Shown one piece after another: positions 36,819 through 50,283 of a stretch of 64,000 bases of DNA. The stretch comes from Hirsutella rhossiliensis (Eukaryota; Ascomycota; Sordariomycetes; Hypocreales; Ophiocordycipitaceae). Both the position numbers and the translations under genes were made by a program. Position 1 is the stretch's first letter; each line of letters opens with the position of its first letter. The notes under the pieces are model-generated. The model was not told where the DNA came from. It made no database searches and saw only the letters and a list, made by a program, of their open reading frames with translations. The stretch spans positions 3,224,001 through 3,288,000 of the forward strand of contig NW_025408667.1 of the NCBI RefSeq assembly GCF_020360975.1, written 5' to 3'.

Positions 36819-37148
36819 CTAGCAGTAAATAAAAGAGCTCGTACTTTTTAATATAGTACGATTTATTCTTTCTATTCTACCGTTAGATTCCGGCGTCCTA
36901 GGAGGACTAGAATTAAAGGTAATTCCTTCTTTTTCGCAATAGAGCTTTATTTTATATATAAATTCTTTAGCATTATTAGAAAATGCTTCTCTAATCCTAG
37001 TATTTTTAGGGTTATTTTCTACCCTATTTTTAAATTCTAGGAACCTATCTAGAGCTTCTCCCTTTTTTCGAAGAAGGTATATTTCTAGATATCGGGTTCC
37101 TACGTCTAGGAAAGAAATATAATAGTAATATTTATTATAAGTAGGCAC
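36819..37148 (-). pseudogene. Copia integrase fragment
   Basis: Open remnant with the D-V-G-T-R-Y-L and S-P-P-R-T-P-E-S-N-G-R-I-E-R blocks of Copia integrase core. Confidence 0.85.
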
Positions 37149-39062
37149 TTTAATTGGCCCCTAAATATCTAATACTATTTTTTCTAAATAAGAATAAGAC
37201 TTATACGAAGGTTGTTTATTAACCTTATTCGTTGCTTTAGCTCTAATATATATTTCGCATTGCCTTATTTTATTTTCCTCTTCTAGAGGCATTTTTATAT
37301 CCTTATTATATCTTTTTAATATTTCTAAAATAGCCCTACTATTTATATGCCCTAAGCGTAAGTGCTAAGTATAAAAATCTATATCCTTTGCTTTTAAAGA
37401 CGTAATAAGGATCGATTGGCTTTCTAATAAAGGTTCTATAGGAATATAATATAATTTATTTCTAAGAAATCCTTTAGTAAGGACCTTAGCCTTATTATCT
37501 AATAAAAGGACTTTATTTCCTCCTATTAAGGCATAGGTATTATTAAAATAAGATTGGGATAGTATATTTACCCTAATTCGGGTATATAAAAGCAGTCTCG
37601 AAGGATATACCTTTTCTACTATGGGAACTTAAATACTAAGTCCCCTTTCCTTTACTAATATAAAGGAAGCTTTTCCTAGTAAACTTTAGACTTAATTTCT
37701 TTATAGTTAATAAGGAAATTCTTATTAGATACTATATGCCTAGTAGCTCCGGTATTATATATAAAATCAAAGATCCTTTTATTCTTATAACTAGAAATCC
37801 TCCTTCTCTTGCCTTTAAGACTAATTCCTTTATTCTAGGAATCGAGGCTTTTAGAGGTCCTAAAGAGAGTCTTTATTAGCATCTACTATAGGGGTAATTA
37901 TAGAGGTTAAAATTACCTCTAAATCCTTAGACGTATGTATAGGGGTCAGGGCCTAGAGAGGTCTATAAGGTCGATATCTAGGTCTATATTTTCTTCTTGC
38001 GAAGCTATATTTAAGACCTTATTACTATCTTCCGAATCGGACTCTAGCTCGGTAATTCGAGCCTTCCTTCTTTATTAGTAGTAGAAATACTACTAAAAGG
38101 GGATTTCTTCCTAAAAGAAGAAGAAGAAGAAGATTTTCTCTTCTTAGAAATTCGAGTCCTATCGTCCTTTTTTCCTTTATTTAATACCTAATAAGCGGGA
38201 GCCTTATTTAGGTGTAATTTATAGCAATTTGCTATAAAATGCCCTGGTTTTTTGCATTCCTTATAATAAGGAGTATCTATAGAATTTCTATGGGATTTCC
38301 AAGGCTTCCTTCGTATTAGGAAGGCTTTCTCCGAAGATTCGTCGATATCCTCTATTCTTCTAGCTTCGTCTAAAAGACTAGCTATAAGGGTTTCGAGGGT
38401 AAACGCCGCAGAATTATGCCTAAGGCTCTGCGTAATATTTATAATATAGCTTCTAAATTCCTTATTAAGGCAATTAAGAATCCATGCTATAAGAACAACT
38501 TCTGGAATTTCTATATTACGGGATTTTAAATCCTCGTAGATTTCCTTTACCTTATAAAGGTATTTCTCTAAATTAAAGTCCGAGGGACTAAGATTAAAGA
38601 GCTGCTTAATAAGCAGATAATTCGACGAAAAGTTCGACGGATTATATAGCTTTTAAGCTCATCCACCTTCTTTAGCATTTTTAGATGCCGAATTTACATT
38701 AAGGGACCATCTTCGACTCGAAGGAATATTATAGATAAAGCCTCCGTAGTCTATATATAATTTGCTTGCTCTAGAGCAGCAATAAGCTTTTCTTTTATAA
38801 GGATAGCTTCTATCCTTATAGTCTATAAGGTATAATTTGAATTTCCCTTAAGTCTAGTAAATTCGTATTCTTTCTATCTACCTATTTTATATAAATTCGG
38901 TATTATTTCGTTCGTAGGGATCGAGAAGTCTAGACGGGAGTTTAAGAGCGTAGGAAGGTAAAAGAAGTCGGGGGGAATTTCGAAAGGAATTTTTAATTGA
39001 ATATTTCGACGAGGAATTTTAAAGGTATAAGTAGTTGATTTCCCGGCTTAAAAGGAGCAAGC

Positions 39063-39075
39063 CGGGCTCATAACC
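39063..39075 (-). promoter_or_regulatory. Primer binding site, initiator-tRNA internal fragment type
   Basis: GGTTATGAGCCCG directly after the 5' LTR. It is complementary to the anticodon arm (CUCAUAA loop) of initiator Met-tRNA, the half-molecule priming known from Copia. The same site is at 61130-61142 and 52950-52962. Confidence 0.8.
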
Positions 39076-39643
39076 TCTAAAGGTATATGAGCAAAAGCGG
39101 AATTTTGGGAAATCAAGGAATCACGTAAGACTACGTGATAGAGGGGAAGAAGGAGTATAAGGTAGGATTTTCAACGGAATTTATTGGTAGTGTATTGGTG
39201 TGTGTAAGAGGTGTTGAAGTTAATGATTTTCAATCTATCTACCAGCGGACATGCTGTCTTATATAGACAATTGTAGCTGAACGGAAGAACCTTTCGGGAC
39301 CAGATTTAGGCTGCCGTATAGCCCTGAGACTGAGGAATTCCGTGATATCTCGAGTGAATCTGGAAGTGTCTTGGTTCCACTAATATTCGTGTTTAGAGGA
39401 GGTTGGTCGTGCCGGTGTTCTTAAGAGGTCTTAGCTAGCATTCTAAGCTAGCTCTGTTCCTTCGATTCCCGATTGTACGATAACCGGCAACCCGTTTAAT
39501 GCATAATGACATGCAAAATGACGAGCGATTCTTGCTCTATAGGATGAGATTTTGTCTATAATTAATATACTACTTATTGGCTTATATAATCGGGAGAGTA
39601 TATTATAGCTGCTTTATTTATAGTAGGAACACCGTTCCTTACA
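39076..39643 (-). repeat. Copia 5' LTR (568 bp)
   Basis: See 33632-34199. The right boundary TTACA is followed by the tacct duplication. Confidence 0.9.
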
Positions 39644-42600
39644 TACCTTTATTGCTACTTCTATTTAAATCATATCTCTCTGCCCTGCCTATCCTACCCC
39701 TTACTTTTAATTTCATCGTGCATTTTATATATATCTCTCGTATCTCTCTTCGCGAGAAAACTATAGAGTTTATAAATACGAAAAAGTATAAGTATAGTAT
39801 AAACGATATAACGGTATACTAAAAGATTATTAGTAACATATATAAAGGCTATAAGCTATATTCGACTAAGGAAAAATTAATATAGAAATACTACGCGAAA
39901 AATAGAAAGACGCTAAACGAAAACTTAACCTTTAGTATAAAAACGAATAGAATTATAAAATATAGTACGTAATTAACTACGAAGTAGCGTAATATAAATA
40001 ATATAGCGTTAAGAAATAAGAAATCTTCGATTAGCTATAAGAAATTAGTCTCTTAAGCCCTAATATAATACTACGCGACGAAAATATAAAGAAACGATAC
40101 TAATAATAAATCGAAGAAGAATACTTAAATAAAACGAATAAGGACTAAGTAAAAAATAAGGTACGCTATCTATAAAAGGGCTATAGACTAGCACGATATA
40201 ATAAAATCTAAGGACCCTATATATAGTAACGGTAAGCTATAGCGACTAAATAGTATTAGATATCTAAATCGCGGGATATTATATATATATACTTTTAGAC
40301 TATAGCGTAATAGGCAATTACGTTTTACCTAAAGTCGTTAATCGTTACTAACTTATATAGAGATATAAGATAGATCTATATAAACTTACGAATATTAAAG
40401 GAGAGGCCTTTAACTATAATAATAGAATTATTAATATAGAGATTAATTACCTTAATATTAATATCTAGGGCTACGACGAACGAGTTAACTTTAATATTAT
40501 AGATATTAAAGAATACGACCTTATATTAAGACTTCTATAGCTATAGGAGAGTAACCTACTAATTAACTAGAAAACTAGCTAGCTATATTAAAACGAAGAT
40601 ATAAGTTTCTAAGACTAGTAGATTTAAGAGAAAGTAAAATTTTACGATAATTTAGCTACTAAATAGGATAAAAGGGATAACCGTTTAAGTAAATTATTAT
40701 AAGCTTTAGCAATATAAACGAAAATAGTAACTAAACTAACGGATATAATAAAATCGACTAATAAGACCTATATACTAACTAATATAGCTATATAACCTAG
40801 TATCTAATATAAATAGAATAAAGGATATAATATAAAGATCTAAAGAGTTATTACTACTCTAAGGAAAGACCTTAAATAAATTAATAAAGAGCTTAAGTTA
40901 AGAGAAACTAGCTTTAAAGAAAAAGAATAAAGCCTATAAGATAGAATAAAGAATATCCCTTAGGAATACTAGAAATATAATAAACTCTTTAAAGAAAAAC
41001 TTAAGATAGGGTTACTTAAATATAGCTAATAGGACTATAAAATTTATCTTAAGGATAGAATAACGCCGACGTTTTATAAAATCTATAACCTAAATAAAAA
41101 GTAACTATAAACGCTACGCGACTACCTTAATAAGAATCTATAAAAAGGATATATATAAATATTAATATCTAAAGTAGGCTATCTAGTTATACTTATTTTA
41201 AAGAAAAACGGTAAGCTATAACTAGTTATTAACTATAGACGCTTAAACGATATTATAATAAAGGACTAAATACTATTACTACTTATATCGGAACTACGAG
41301 ATTAACTATATAGTAAAAAATAGTTTATAGCCCTTAACCTTAAAGGCGCCTATAACTTAATATATATAAAAAAGGGATATAAATAGATAATAGCTTTTAA
41401 AACGAAATTTAGACTATTTAAATATCTAGTAATACTATTTAAACTTATAAATATACTAGCTACCTTCTAATAGATAATTAATAATATTTTATATAAATAC
41501 TTAGATATCTTTATAGTAGTATACCTAGATAATATCTTAATCTTCTTAGATACCCTAGAAGAATATAAGGAATACGTTTATAAGGTACTCCGCGTACTTT
41601 AAAATACGAAGTTACTAGTTAAACTAAAGAAAAGTAAGTTCTATATATAGGAAGTAGACTTCCTTAAATATACGATCTTACTAAGAGAGATATAAATATA
41701 ATAAGATAAAATTAACTTAGTTAAAGAATAGCTAATACTAAAGAATATTAAGGACGTATAAAGTTTCCTAGGATTTATAAATTATTACCGATAATTTATT
41801 AAAGATTTTAGAAAGATCGTAGTACTATTATACGACTTAATAAAAAAGGAAAAAGAATTTATATAGGACGATAAAGCTAATAATGCTTTTAAATATATTA
41901 AAACTACGATTATATAAGAACTAGTCTTAACTACTTTTAATCTAAAACGATAAATCGAACTTAAAACTAATATATTAGACTTTACTTTAGGAGTATAAAT
42001 CGGATAGAAAGATAATAAAGGAAGACTACGACTAATTATATTCTACTCGAAAAAGCTATATAGCGTAGAACTTAATTACCCTATCTACGATAAAGAATTC
42101 CTTATAATTATTTAAGCTTTTAAGGAATTTCGATACTACTTTCTTAGAAGTAAATATAAAGTTAAGGTCTATATAGATTATAAGAATATCTTATATTTTA
42201 TAACGATATAATAGTTAAACGGACGATAGATCTAATAGGCCGAATACTTATTAGAATTCTATTATAAGATAATCTATAGAAAGGGAATAAAAAACGGTCG
42301 AGCTAATACCCTTAGTCAATAAAGTAACTATAATATAAGAGTACCTATAGTAAAAGGATAGCTCTTAGAAATTAACGAAAACGGGAACTACTAGCAACGA
42401 TAGCTAAATATAATATTTAAAGTATAACCTAATAACTTAACTTACTAAAAGATCCTAAAATAGATAAAAGAATATAAAGCACTAAATAGATATAATATAG
42501 AATATTCGGAAGTCTTAATATATAAGAATAAAATCTAGATACTATTAGAATTATAAGATAAAGTTATATAAGATATATATAAATATCTAATATATAGATA

Positions 42601-44581
42601 CTAAGGAATCTAAAGAATAATAAAATAGATTAAACGATAATATAACTTCTTATAGCTTAAAGAAGTAGTACGATAAGTTATTAAAGAATATAAACTTTAT
42701 ATATAAAGTAAAGCTAAACGATATAAACTATATAGAGAATTATAACCGCTACTAGTACTAGAGAAACTATAGGATTTAATAGCTTTTAACTATATTATAA
42801 AGCTACTACCGTTAAAAGAATATATAACTAACGTTAAGTATAATAGTATATTTATTATTACTAATATATTAACGAAGTATAGATACTTCTTACTATATAA
42901 AGAAGTAAGTAATATAAAAGAGCTAGTATATATATTCCTATAAACTATTATTAGTAATTATAGACTACTAAATAAGATTATCTTTAATAGAGGAAGTATA
43001 TTTATAGCTAAGTTTTAGTAAGCTCTTATAGTATAATTAAGGACGAAATATAAGCTTAGTATAGCTTATTACTTATAAATAGATAGATAAATAAAACGAC
43101 TTAACTAAACGCTTAAATAATATTTATAATACTATATTAGCTACGAATAAAACGATTAAGTTAAATAGCTACTAATAGCGTAACTAGCTTATAATAGCTT
43201 AGTTATAGAAATAACTAAGCTCTTACTAGTATACGCTAATTATAGATATAACCTAGAAGTATTTAAGGTTACCTAATAAGAACTATAAGTAGAACGAGCA
43301 ATACTATAAGTAGATTAGCTATAAAAATTATATAAAGAAATATAATAAGAACTTTAATTTATTAAAGAACGAATATCTACTTACTATAATCGGAAAAGAT
43401 TATAAGGACTAATCTTTTAAGAGGGAGATATAGTCTACCTCGTACGACGAAATATTAAAATAAAACAACTAAGTAATAAATTAGATTTTAAGAAACTTAG
43501 ACCGTTTAAAGTTAAGAAAGCTATTTTAAAAGTTAACTATAAACTTTCGCTACTAATAATAATATAGATATACTTAATATTTTATATCTTATTATTAAAA
43601 CTAGCGCTATAAAACGCTAAACTATAGGAAAAAATTAAAGTTAACGATAATTAAGAATATAAAGTAGAATAAATACTAAATATAAGAAAATAAGGTTAGT
43701 AATAAGAATACCTTATTAAGTAAAAGGGATACGGACTAAAGGAAAATACCTAGGAACTACTTAAGTACTTAACCTACTATAGCTCTTTACTTTAATAATT
43801 TTACTAGAAGGTTTAGGAGGGATTAAAGGACTAAGATTTATAAACTCCTCGCTAATACTAAACGAGGACTAATTCGCTTTATTAGGAACGCCTAACGATT
43901 ATAAATTATTTACTACTTAATACTTATATATATTAAGCGTAGGTAAAACGCTATCCTTAGTATCTACTTCTTAGATATTACGACGAAATAACTTAGAACT
44001 CTTTTCCTTTATATAATTCTAAATCTTCTAGATATAAGCTAAATAATTAACGGCGATAAATATTTACGACTAAAGGTTCGCAAGCTATACCTAAAGCTCT
44101 AATAAGGCTTCCTTAGCTTCCTCCTCTTTAGAATATAGCTTACGCTACTCCGCTAATAATTTAGTTACTAAAAGAAATATATTAGCTACTATATATAGAA
44201 AGAATTAAAAGATACTTATAAAAAGAGGCTACTAAAACACTATTATAATAGGGACGACTACTAATAATATAATTATTATAGCGCGAAGAATTTTCGGCTA
44301 TCTAATAATTCGTTTTCTTTGCTTTAAAGTATCGAGTGCACGGTATATCGGTAGGATCTCTACTTAAGTTAATATATTCGGTAAGAGTAGCGCGCTCGGA
44401 GGCTTTTTAGGAACGATTTTTTAGTATATAACTAGATATACTATTAGTAGTATATCCTAAAAAGATAAAGAACTAAGGAACGATATACTTACGCACGACG
44501 CGATAAGGGTATATTTATATATAGCGGCTAAGGTAGCTATAGTAGGTCTTATAGATAAGACTAAAAGGAGGGGAGATATTA

Positions 44582-45031
44582 TATTACGACTACGGCTACT
44601 AGGCCGCTAACGGTCGACCGCGTTAAGTACGTAATACGGTCTAACGGATAAATAGTTAGTATAACTATTTAATAGATATAGGATTAAGGGGATCGTAGAG
44701 ATCTAAGTAATCTAGGATTAATAGGATTACTACGCTCTATACGATCTAACGTTAGGGATTATAGCTAGGCCTATAATCTAAGGATAGTCTCTATAGGTAT
44801 ATATAGCTACCTACTTTTACTCCTTTAAATAGATAGCTCTCTAGCTTTTAATATAGATCTTTATTACGATTCTATCTTTAATTCTAATTACCTAGTTATA
44901 GTCTATAGTCTATAACCTCCGACTTATTACTAACGTAATATACTTATTATTACTTAGACCACGCCCTATTATATCTATTAATATAAACCCCTCGATAGGT
45001 TTATCCCTTAGGAATAATACCGGTCGTTATA
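44582..45031 (+). repeat. Gypsy 3' LTR
   Basis: 450 bp; ends at 45031 followed by the agatt duplication. Confidence 0.9.
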
Positions 45032-47043
45032 AGATTTAAGGAATCGCGAGCCTTTAGCGGCTAATAATCTATATTAAGGTAAAAGGGGTTTTTAGCTTTA
45101 TATTACTTTTAAAAGTCGCTATAGAGAATACTATTATCGGTATACTATTTAATATAGGGAGTTTAGTTATAATTTACGTTAATATCTTACTAGCCTAGTA
45201 CGTTAATATCGTCCTCCTTTAATAGATAGTCTAATAGTATATAGGCGAGTTTATACTAATCTTCCTATATAATAAGCTCTTTATACTCCTCCCGCTTAAA
45301 CTTATTATCCTCTACCTATAGCTTATTTACTCTTACTTCCTTATAATAGTCGTCCTTATAGAAATAGTATTACTACTAGTAGTATTAGTATACTACTATA
45401 AAGGACTTAAACCGCCGCTTATTTATAGTAAGTAGCTGCTCTAGAGAGCGATATAGATAGGCTATTATTAACTTAATATAGTAGAAGTTATAAAACTAAG
45501 GTAACGCCTCCGCTAACCTATATTAAGGGAAATAAGATAGGACCCTCTTCTTTACGTTTATACTAAGTCTCCTCTACCTCTTAAGATTATAAGACTATAG
45601 GTACTTAAGATAGGTTATACTCTTATATTAGTTATTTCTCTATAGATATTTCTAGTAACTACCGATAGCCTTACTAATATCCTCGTTAACGCGGTATAAC
45701 CGCGTATACTACTTTAATAGATAGCAGTTAATATATATAACTATCTAAGTGCTTTCCTATAAAGGGATATTAAGTAATAAGTAAGAAATTTCCTATACTA
45801 AATAATCTCTCTTAGTAATTAACTTATTTATAAGGCGAGAGGAGAAGGATAATAGGGGCTAGTAGTATACTATATATAGTAAAACCTAATCTACGAGCTT
45901 ATAATAAGGCTTTATCTTCTTCTTTAATTTACTATAATACTTAGTAGTATATATAATAACTACTTATAAGCTAGTATAGGGCGATATATCGATATTAGCT
46001 AGCTAGCTTAGAATAATAATAGGATTAAAGTAGTTTATAAAGCTATTATTATAAGCTACCTTAAAGATATAATAGGACTTACCTTCTTTCTTAATAACTA
46101 TAGCTAGCTCCTATAAAGCGTAAGGGAAGTTAAACCGATACTCCCTTTTTAGATCGGCGATATTAGCTACCTCGATATCGGCTATAGCCCCTTCTATATC
46201 GTTCGCTAGGTCCTTAGTTCTCTTATAGATATATAAGTAATACGCGGTATTATATCTATAGCGCTAGTAGCGGTTAACGATTTATAAGAGTTATAGGAAT
46301 ATTATCTCTACGCTTAGCGGATCTATACTTAGAGGATTCCCTTTACTATACGGTATTATCCTACTCGGCTCTAGGTTAATAGTAGTAATATAGAATCCCT
46401 ATATATATATATAAAGGTCGCGAGCGGCTTTATCCCCTATATCGGCTACTAAGCTATTCTCTATTTAGTATAGGCCGTAGTTATATAGACTCCTACGCCC
46501 TTACTATTTATATTAATCTTAGTAATCTATTATACTAAACTTCGTTCTTAATATAATATCCTAAAAGAGATAGTATCGGCGGTAAAAGTAAAAAGTAGTA
46601 ATATAAGGGTTCTACTATAATAAGTACCGTAATAATACTATCCTTTTTAGCTTAAACGCGCGTAGCTATTCCTTATACTAGGGCATATATTAGTAGAGGC
46701 TCTACTAGTATAAATCGGCCGGGCTAAATATTATAAATACGCTAGGATAGCCTAGGTTATAAGTATACGCTTTAAGATCCTACCTCTTTCTATTTTAAAA
46801 GGGGCGCGTACCGCGAATCGATACTATATACCTTATAATTAAGTTAATTAGCGCCTACGCCTTAGGATCCTCGCTATATTTAAGTGCCTATAAAAGCTGC
46901 TCTTATATAAGCGGTTTGCGAGTGCTATTATATTACTTTATAAAGAATTTCGACCGCGTACGTTCTTAGGACTATATTAAGGTATTAAATATAATAAAAT
47001 AAAAGGTCGGGTGCCGCGTAAAACGGCCGTCGTACTACTATAT

Positions 47044-47611
47044 TATAAGGAACGGTGTTCCTACTATAAATAAAGCAGCTATAATATACTCTCCCGATTA
47101 TATAAGCCAATAAGTAGTATATTAATTATAGATAAAATCTTATCCTATAGAGTAAGAATCGCTCGTTATTTTGCATGTTATTATGCATTAAACGGGTTGC
47201 CGGTTATCGTATAATCGGGAATCGAAGGAATAGAGCTAGCTTAGAATGCTAGCTAAGACCTCTTAAGAACACCGGCACGACTAACCTCCTCTAAACACGA
47301 ATATTAGTAGAACTAAGATACTTCTAGATTTACTCGAGATATCATAGAATTTCCCAGTCTTAGGGCTATACGGCAGCCTAAATCTGGTCCCGAAAGGTTC
47401 TTCCGTTCAGCTATAATTATCTATATAAGACAGCATGTCCGCTGGTAGATAGATAGACAATCATTAACTTTAACACCTCTTCTATACACTAATACACTAC
47501 TAATAAATTCCGTTGAAAATCCTACCTTATACTCCTTCTTCCCCTCTATTACGTAGTCTTACGTGATTCCTTGATTTCCTAAAATTCCGCTTTTGCTTAT
47601 ATACCTTAAGA
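47044..47611 (+). mobile_element. Solo Copia LTR in Helitron copy 2
   Basis: 568 bp, same family as the LTRs at 33632 and 39076 in opposite orientation, flanked by tatat (47039-47043, 47612-47616). Removing it restores the Helitron. It carries more C/T and G/A changes than the full-length element's LTRs, so it is older or was RIPed. Confidence 0.9.
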
Positions 47612-50283
47612 TATATCGCGTGCTTAATATAATCCTTATACTTAATTAACTATAAGCAAGGCTATATAAAGTCGGCTCTACTATCTAGAAAGAAGTAAGG
47701 GAATACTAAGGAGAGTAAGGCCTAGGAGCGATTAAACTTATTAATTAGTATATACTATATATTAGGAAGCTAAAGCTCGTACCTCGCTTACCCTAGAGAG
47801 CCTATAGTAAGGGGTTGCTTAGTATCTACTTTAGATTTACCTATAAGAATAGACTATAGAGTATCGAGCTCCGTCTTCTTAGCTAATAAATTAGGTACTA
47901 TAGCTATATCCTTTAAGTTAAGCTCTACCTCTTAATCTTCCTCCGGTCCTATATTAGTAGCTTCTACTTAACTTTAGGGGATAGCGTCTACTATATTACC
48001 GTCCTTAGGTAGTTAGCTTAGTCGCTTATTATCGATAGCGATAGATCGATAGCTAGGATAATAATAGCGGAGGAAGTTAAGCTATATTATAACCGCTTAG
48101 CGGCGTATATAGAACTAGCAGGTAAATTACTAGCTAAGATTAGCGTATAACGACGTATTAGTAGGATATAGTAATACTATATTTAACTCCTATAGTAAAA
48201 GCGGGAGCTAGTTATATACTAAGCTAACCTCGTAAAGAAAGTAAACGATATACTTACGATACTTATACTACTGCCCTCTTACTAGTATAATATTTATATA
48301 GACGTAGACGTAAGTAATTAATAACTCTTTAGTAGGCGTAAGCTTAGGCAATCTAGCTAAGACGGGGCTAAAGTTAAGTTAGTTTTCTATAAAAAAGAAG
48401 TAAGGCTTATTAGGGCTATACTTCTTATCCTTTTAATAGTAACGCGAGTAAATACTATTATAATCGATTTTTATTTAAAACTAATACTTATAGTATTAGC
48501 TATAGTATTCTATTTAGTTATTTTCGAGCTTAGTTTAGAATTTATATAGGGTAGCCTTATTACGGTCTATAAAGGCATAAGTATTAAGGTCGCTATTCTA
48601 TATAGGATCTAGTATATAAGAGACCGCTAATTCTTTTAGTAGAATTATTACTAGACTCCGAAGATATCGTTATAGTCTTAATAATCGTTTTTCTCTCTAA
48701 AGCCTTCTTAGCCGCCCTCCTATACCTAGGGCGGGACCTTAGCGACCACGCCTTAGATACGCGGACGGCTATAGCGGCTAATAGTAAAGAGGGCTTCTAT
48801 CTATAAAATTATTATCCCTATTACTATCCTTATCTTCCTTACCTTATTTAGAGTCCGGCTTAATCCTTAGTTACTCGAGATACCTATATAGTCGAGCGGG
48901 CGAAAGTAGTACGTTAGTATAGTCCTTAGCGTTAATATTAGACTCTAAGAACTAGCCCTTATCGTCTCCTTCCTTAGATATTATACCCCTATCTTAAAAC
49001 CTACCTATCTATAGTCCCGTTTATAGTCGATCTTAACTTATATTTATATTCTATAGTTAGCCTAAAGCTACTACGAACTATAGTATAAGAGTAGATACCT
49101 TCTTTAGTAGCCTCCGAATCTTAAAAGTTTCCTAGCTAAGATATTATAGGCGTTAGTAATATAGTTTCCCTTATATAGCGTCGTAAACGATAGTCGCGCT
49201 AGATAGCGGCGATCTTAACCCTCGCCCTAGCTATAGAAGGGCTATCTTATAAGTCCTTCCCCCCTTTATAGTATCTAGTTACTAAGTAAGTATAATCTAT
49301 ACTTATTATACTACTTTAGATAGTAGCTAGAATAAAGTATAATACGATCGGATAGGTCGTTTACTATATAGGAGGTAAGGGAGCTAGTGTCTAGAGCCCT
49401 AAGCTTTATTAAGTTAGTAATAATAGCGTCCTTAGCCCTATACGCGGTTAGCTAATCGAGGATTTAAATAATATCCTCGCTATATAATATTGCTATACCC
49501 TCTCCAATAATATAGGCTAGGTTCCGGATCTATTATTTAGAGGCAATAGACTAGTATCTTCTTCTCTTCTCTTTAAAGTAGGACTATTATTTAAGGAAGG
49601 GCCGATAGCGAGGTTCTTTAACGTCTAGATCGCGTCCCTAGATCTAGAACGCTTTACTTAGTTAGCGGTAAATGTCTTACGGCGTAGGAGATAGAGCTAA
49701 TATAAGAGTTACGCTAGTTACGATAGGCTAGGCAGTTCTTAGTATTACTAGTAGATTTTCGTTTGCTTACGAAATCTCCGATAGGTTTCTTCTCGCTATA
49801 GCGGATATAGACGATAGAAATTAAATAATCTTAAGAACTTATTTTGCTATAAAAGACATAAATAGGAGTTATATAAATAATATTCCTATGCGAAGCAAAA
49901 TAGAACAATTTAAGGGCTGCTATATAACTTAGGGGCTGCTAAATAATTAAGCTCTACTTTTTAGGCCGCGTCGTTTAGTTGCGCCTCGTTTTATATTAGA
50001 CTATATAAAATCTAAACTAATTAGATCTAGAAAAACTTATAATCCCTATCTAGACTAAACCCTTATATTAGGAAACTTATCCGATTAATATTAAGTTAGC
50101 CTACGGCTAAACAAGGTGCTAATATTAATTCGGTGGCTAAAAAATCTTTATTTAGGTCGAGAAGAAGGTCCGAACGAGTTAAGGTCTCTAGGTTTCTCTA
50201 GGTAATACAGCTTGAAACCAGGTAAGATGGGAGGTCTACAGACTGTTGTTTCTTCTTCCTAGACCATCAGCGCTCATCATAAA

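Larger units (their letters stand above)
33632..39643 (-). mobile_element. Ty1/Copia retrotransposon, nested, young LTRs
   Basis: 6012 bp with 568-bp LTRs at both ends and a perfect 5-bp duplication tacct (33627-33631, 39644-39648). I count about six differences between the LTRs, mostly transitions, so this is the most recent visible layer. Order on the minus strand: 5' LTR, tRNA-iMet-type primer site, gag with zinc knuckle (about 38215-38260, first Cys now Tyr), integrase, reverse transcriptase, RNase H, purine tract (34200-34210), 3' LTR. The interior has more damage than the LTRs. Confidence 0.93.
33294..39749. mobile_element. LTR-like insert of about 440 bp inside Gypsy gag, itself split
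   Basis: The two flanks of the Copia element (33294-33631 and 39649-39749) form one block of about 440 bp of non-gag sequence, less AT-rich than the Gypsy around it, with a TATAAATAGG box near 33560. It is bounded by TCGCGA on both sides (33288-33293 and 39750-39755), and removing it rejoins the gag frame. Most likely a solo LTR; the ends are AG...CT rather than TG...CA, so the exact limits or class are uncertain. Confidence 0.55.
31300..44500 (+). pseudogene. Gypsy gag-pol, RIP-killed and split
   Basis: Gag: zinc knuckle at about 32061-32100, reading Y-F-N-Y-x-K where C-F-N-C-G-K is expected (TGT to TAT changes). The frame is broken at 33293 by a nested insertion and resumes at 39756. Reverse transcriptase: Y-L-D-[N]-I-L-I-F at about 41521 (Y-x-D-D, second Asp mutated) and a conserved block near 41330. 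RNase H near 41960-42000. Integrase: D...T-K-Y-R-Y-F at about 42850-42890. Stops throughout. Confidence 0.8.
30704..45031 (+). mobile_element. Ty3/Gypsy LTR retrotransposon, RIP-degraded
   Basis: Two LTRs of 450 bp and a perfect 5-bp target duplication agatt (30699-30703, 45032-45036). Removing it restores the Helitron sequence seen in copy 1. A purine tract precedes the 3' LTR (about 44567-44580). Without its own nested inserts the element is about 7.87 kb, normal for a fungal Gypsy element. Its LTR ends TATTACGAC...GTCGTTATA are RIP-altered TG...CA ends. Confidence 0.92.
29082..50111 (-). mobile_element. Helitron copy 2, RIP-degraded, split by nested elements
   Basis: Inverse copy of 1559-7686. 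Segments: 29082-30703, 45032-47043 and 47612-50111. Removing the Gypsy element plus one TSD and the solo LTR plus one TSD leaves 6124 bp. The helicase P-loop region lies at about 30595-30625, about 80 bp from the Gypsy insertion. The HUH motif region is near 46470-46490 and again encodes Y-N-Y. The 5' end at 50111 carries the palindrome TTAGCC-GTA-GGCTAA intact. Confidence 0.85.
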
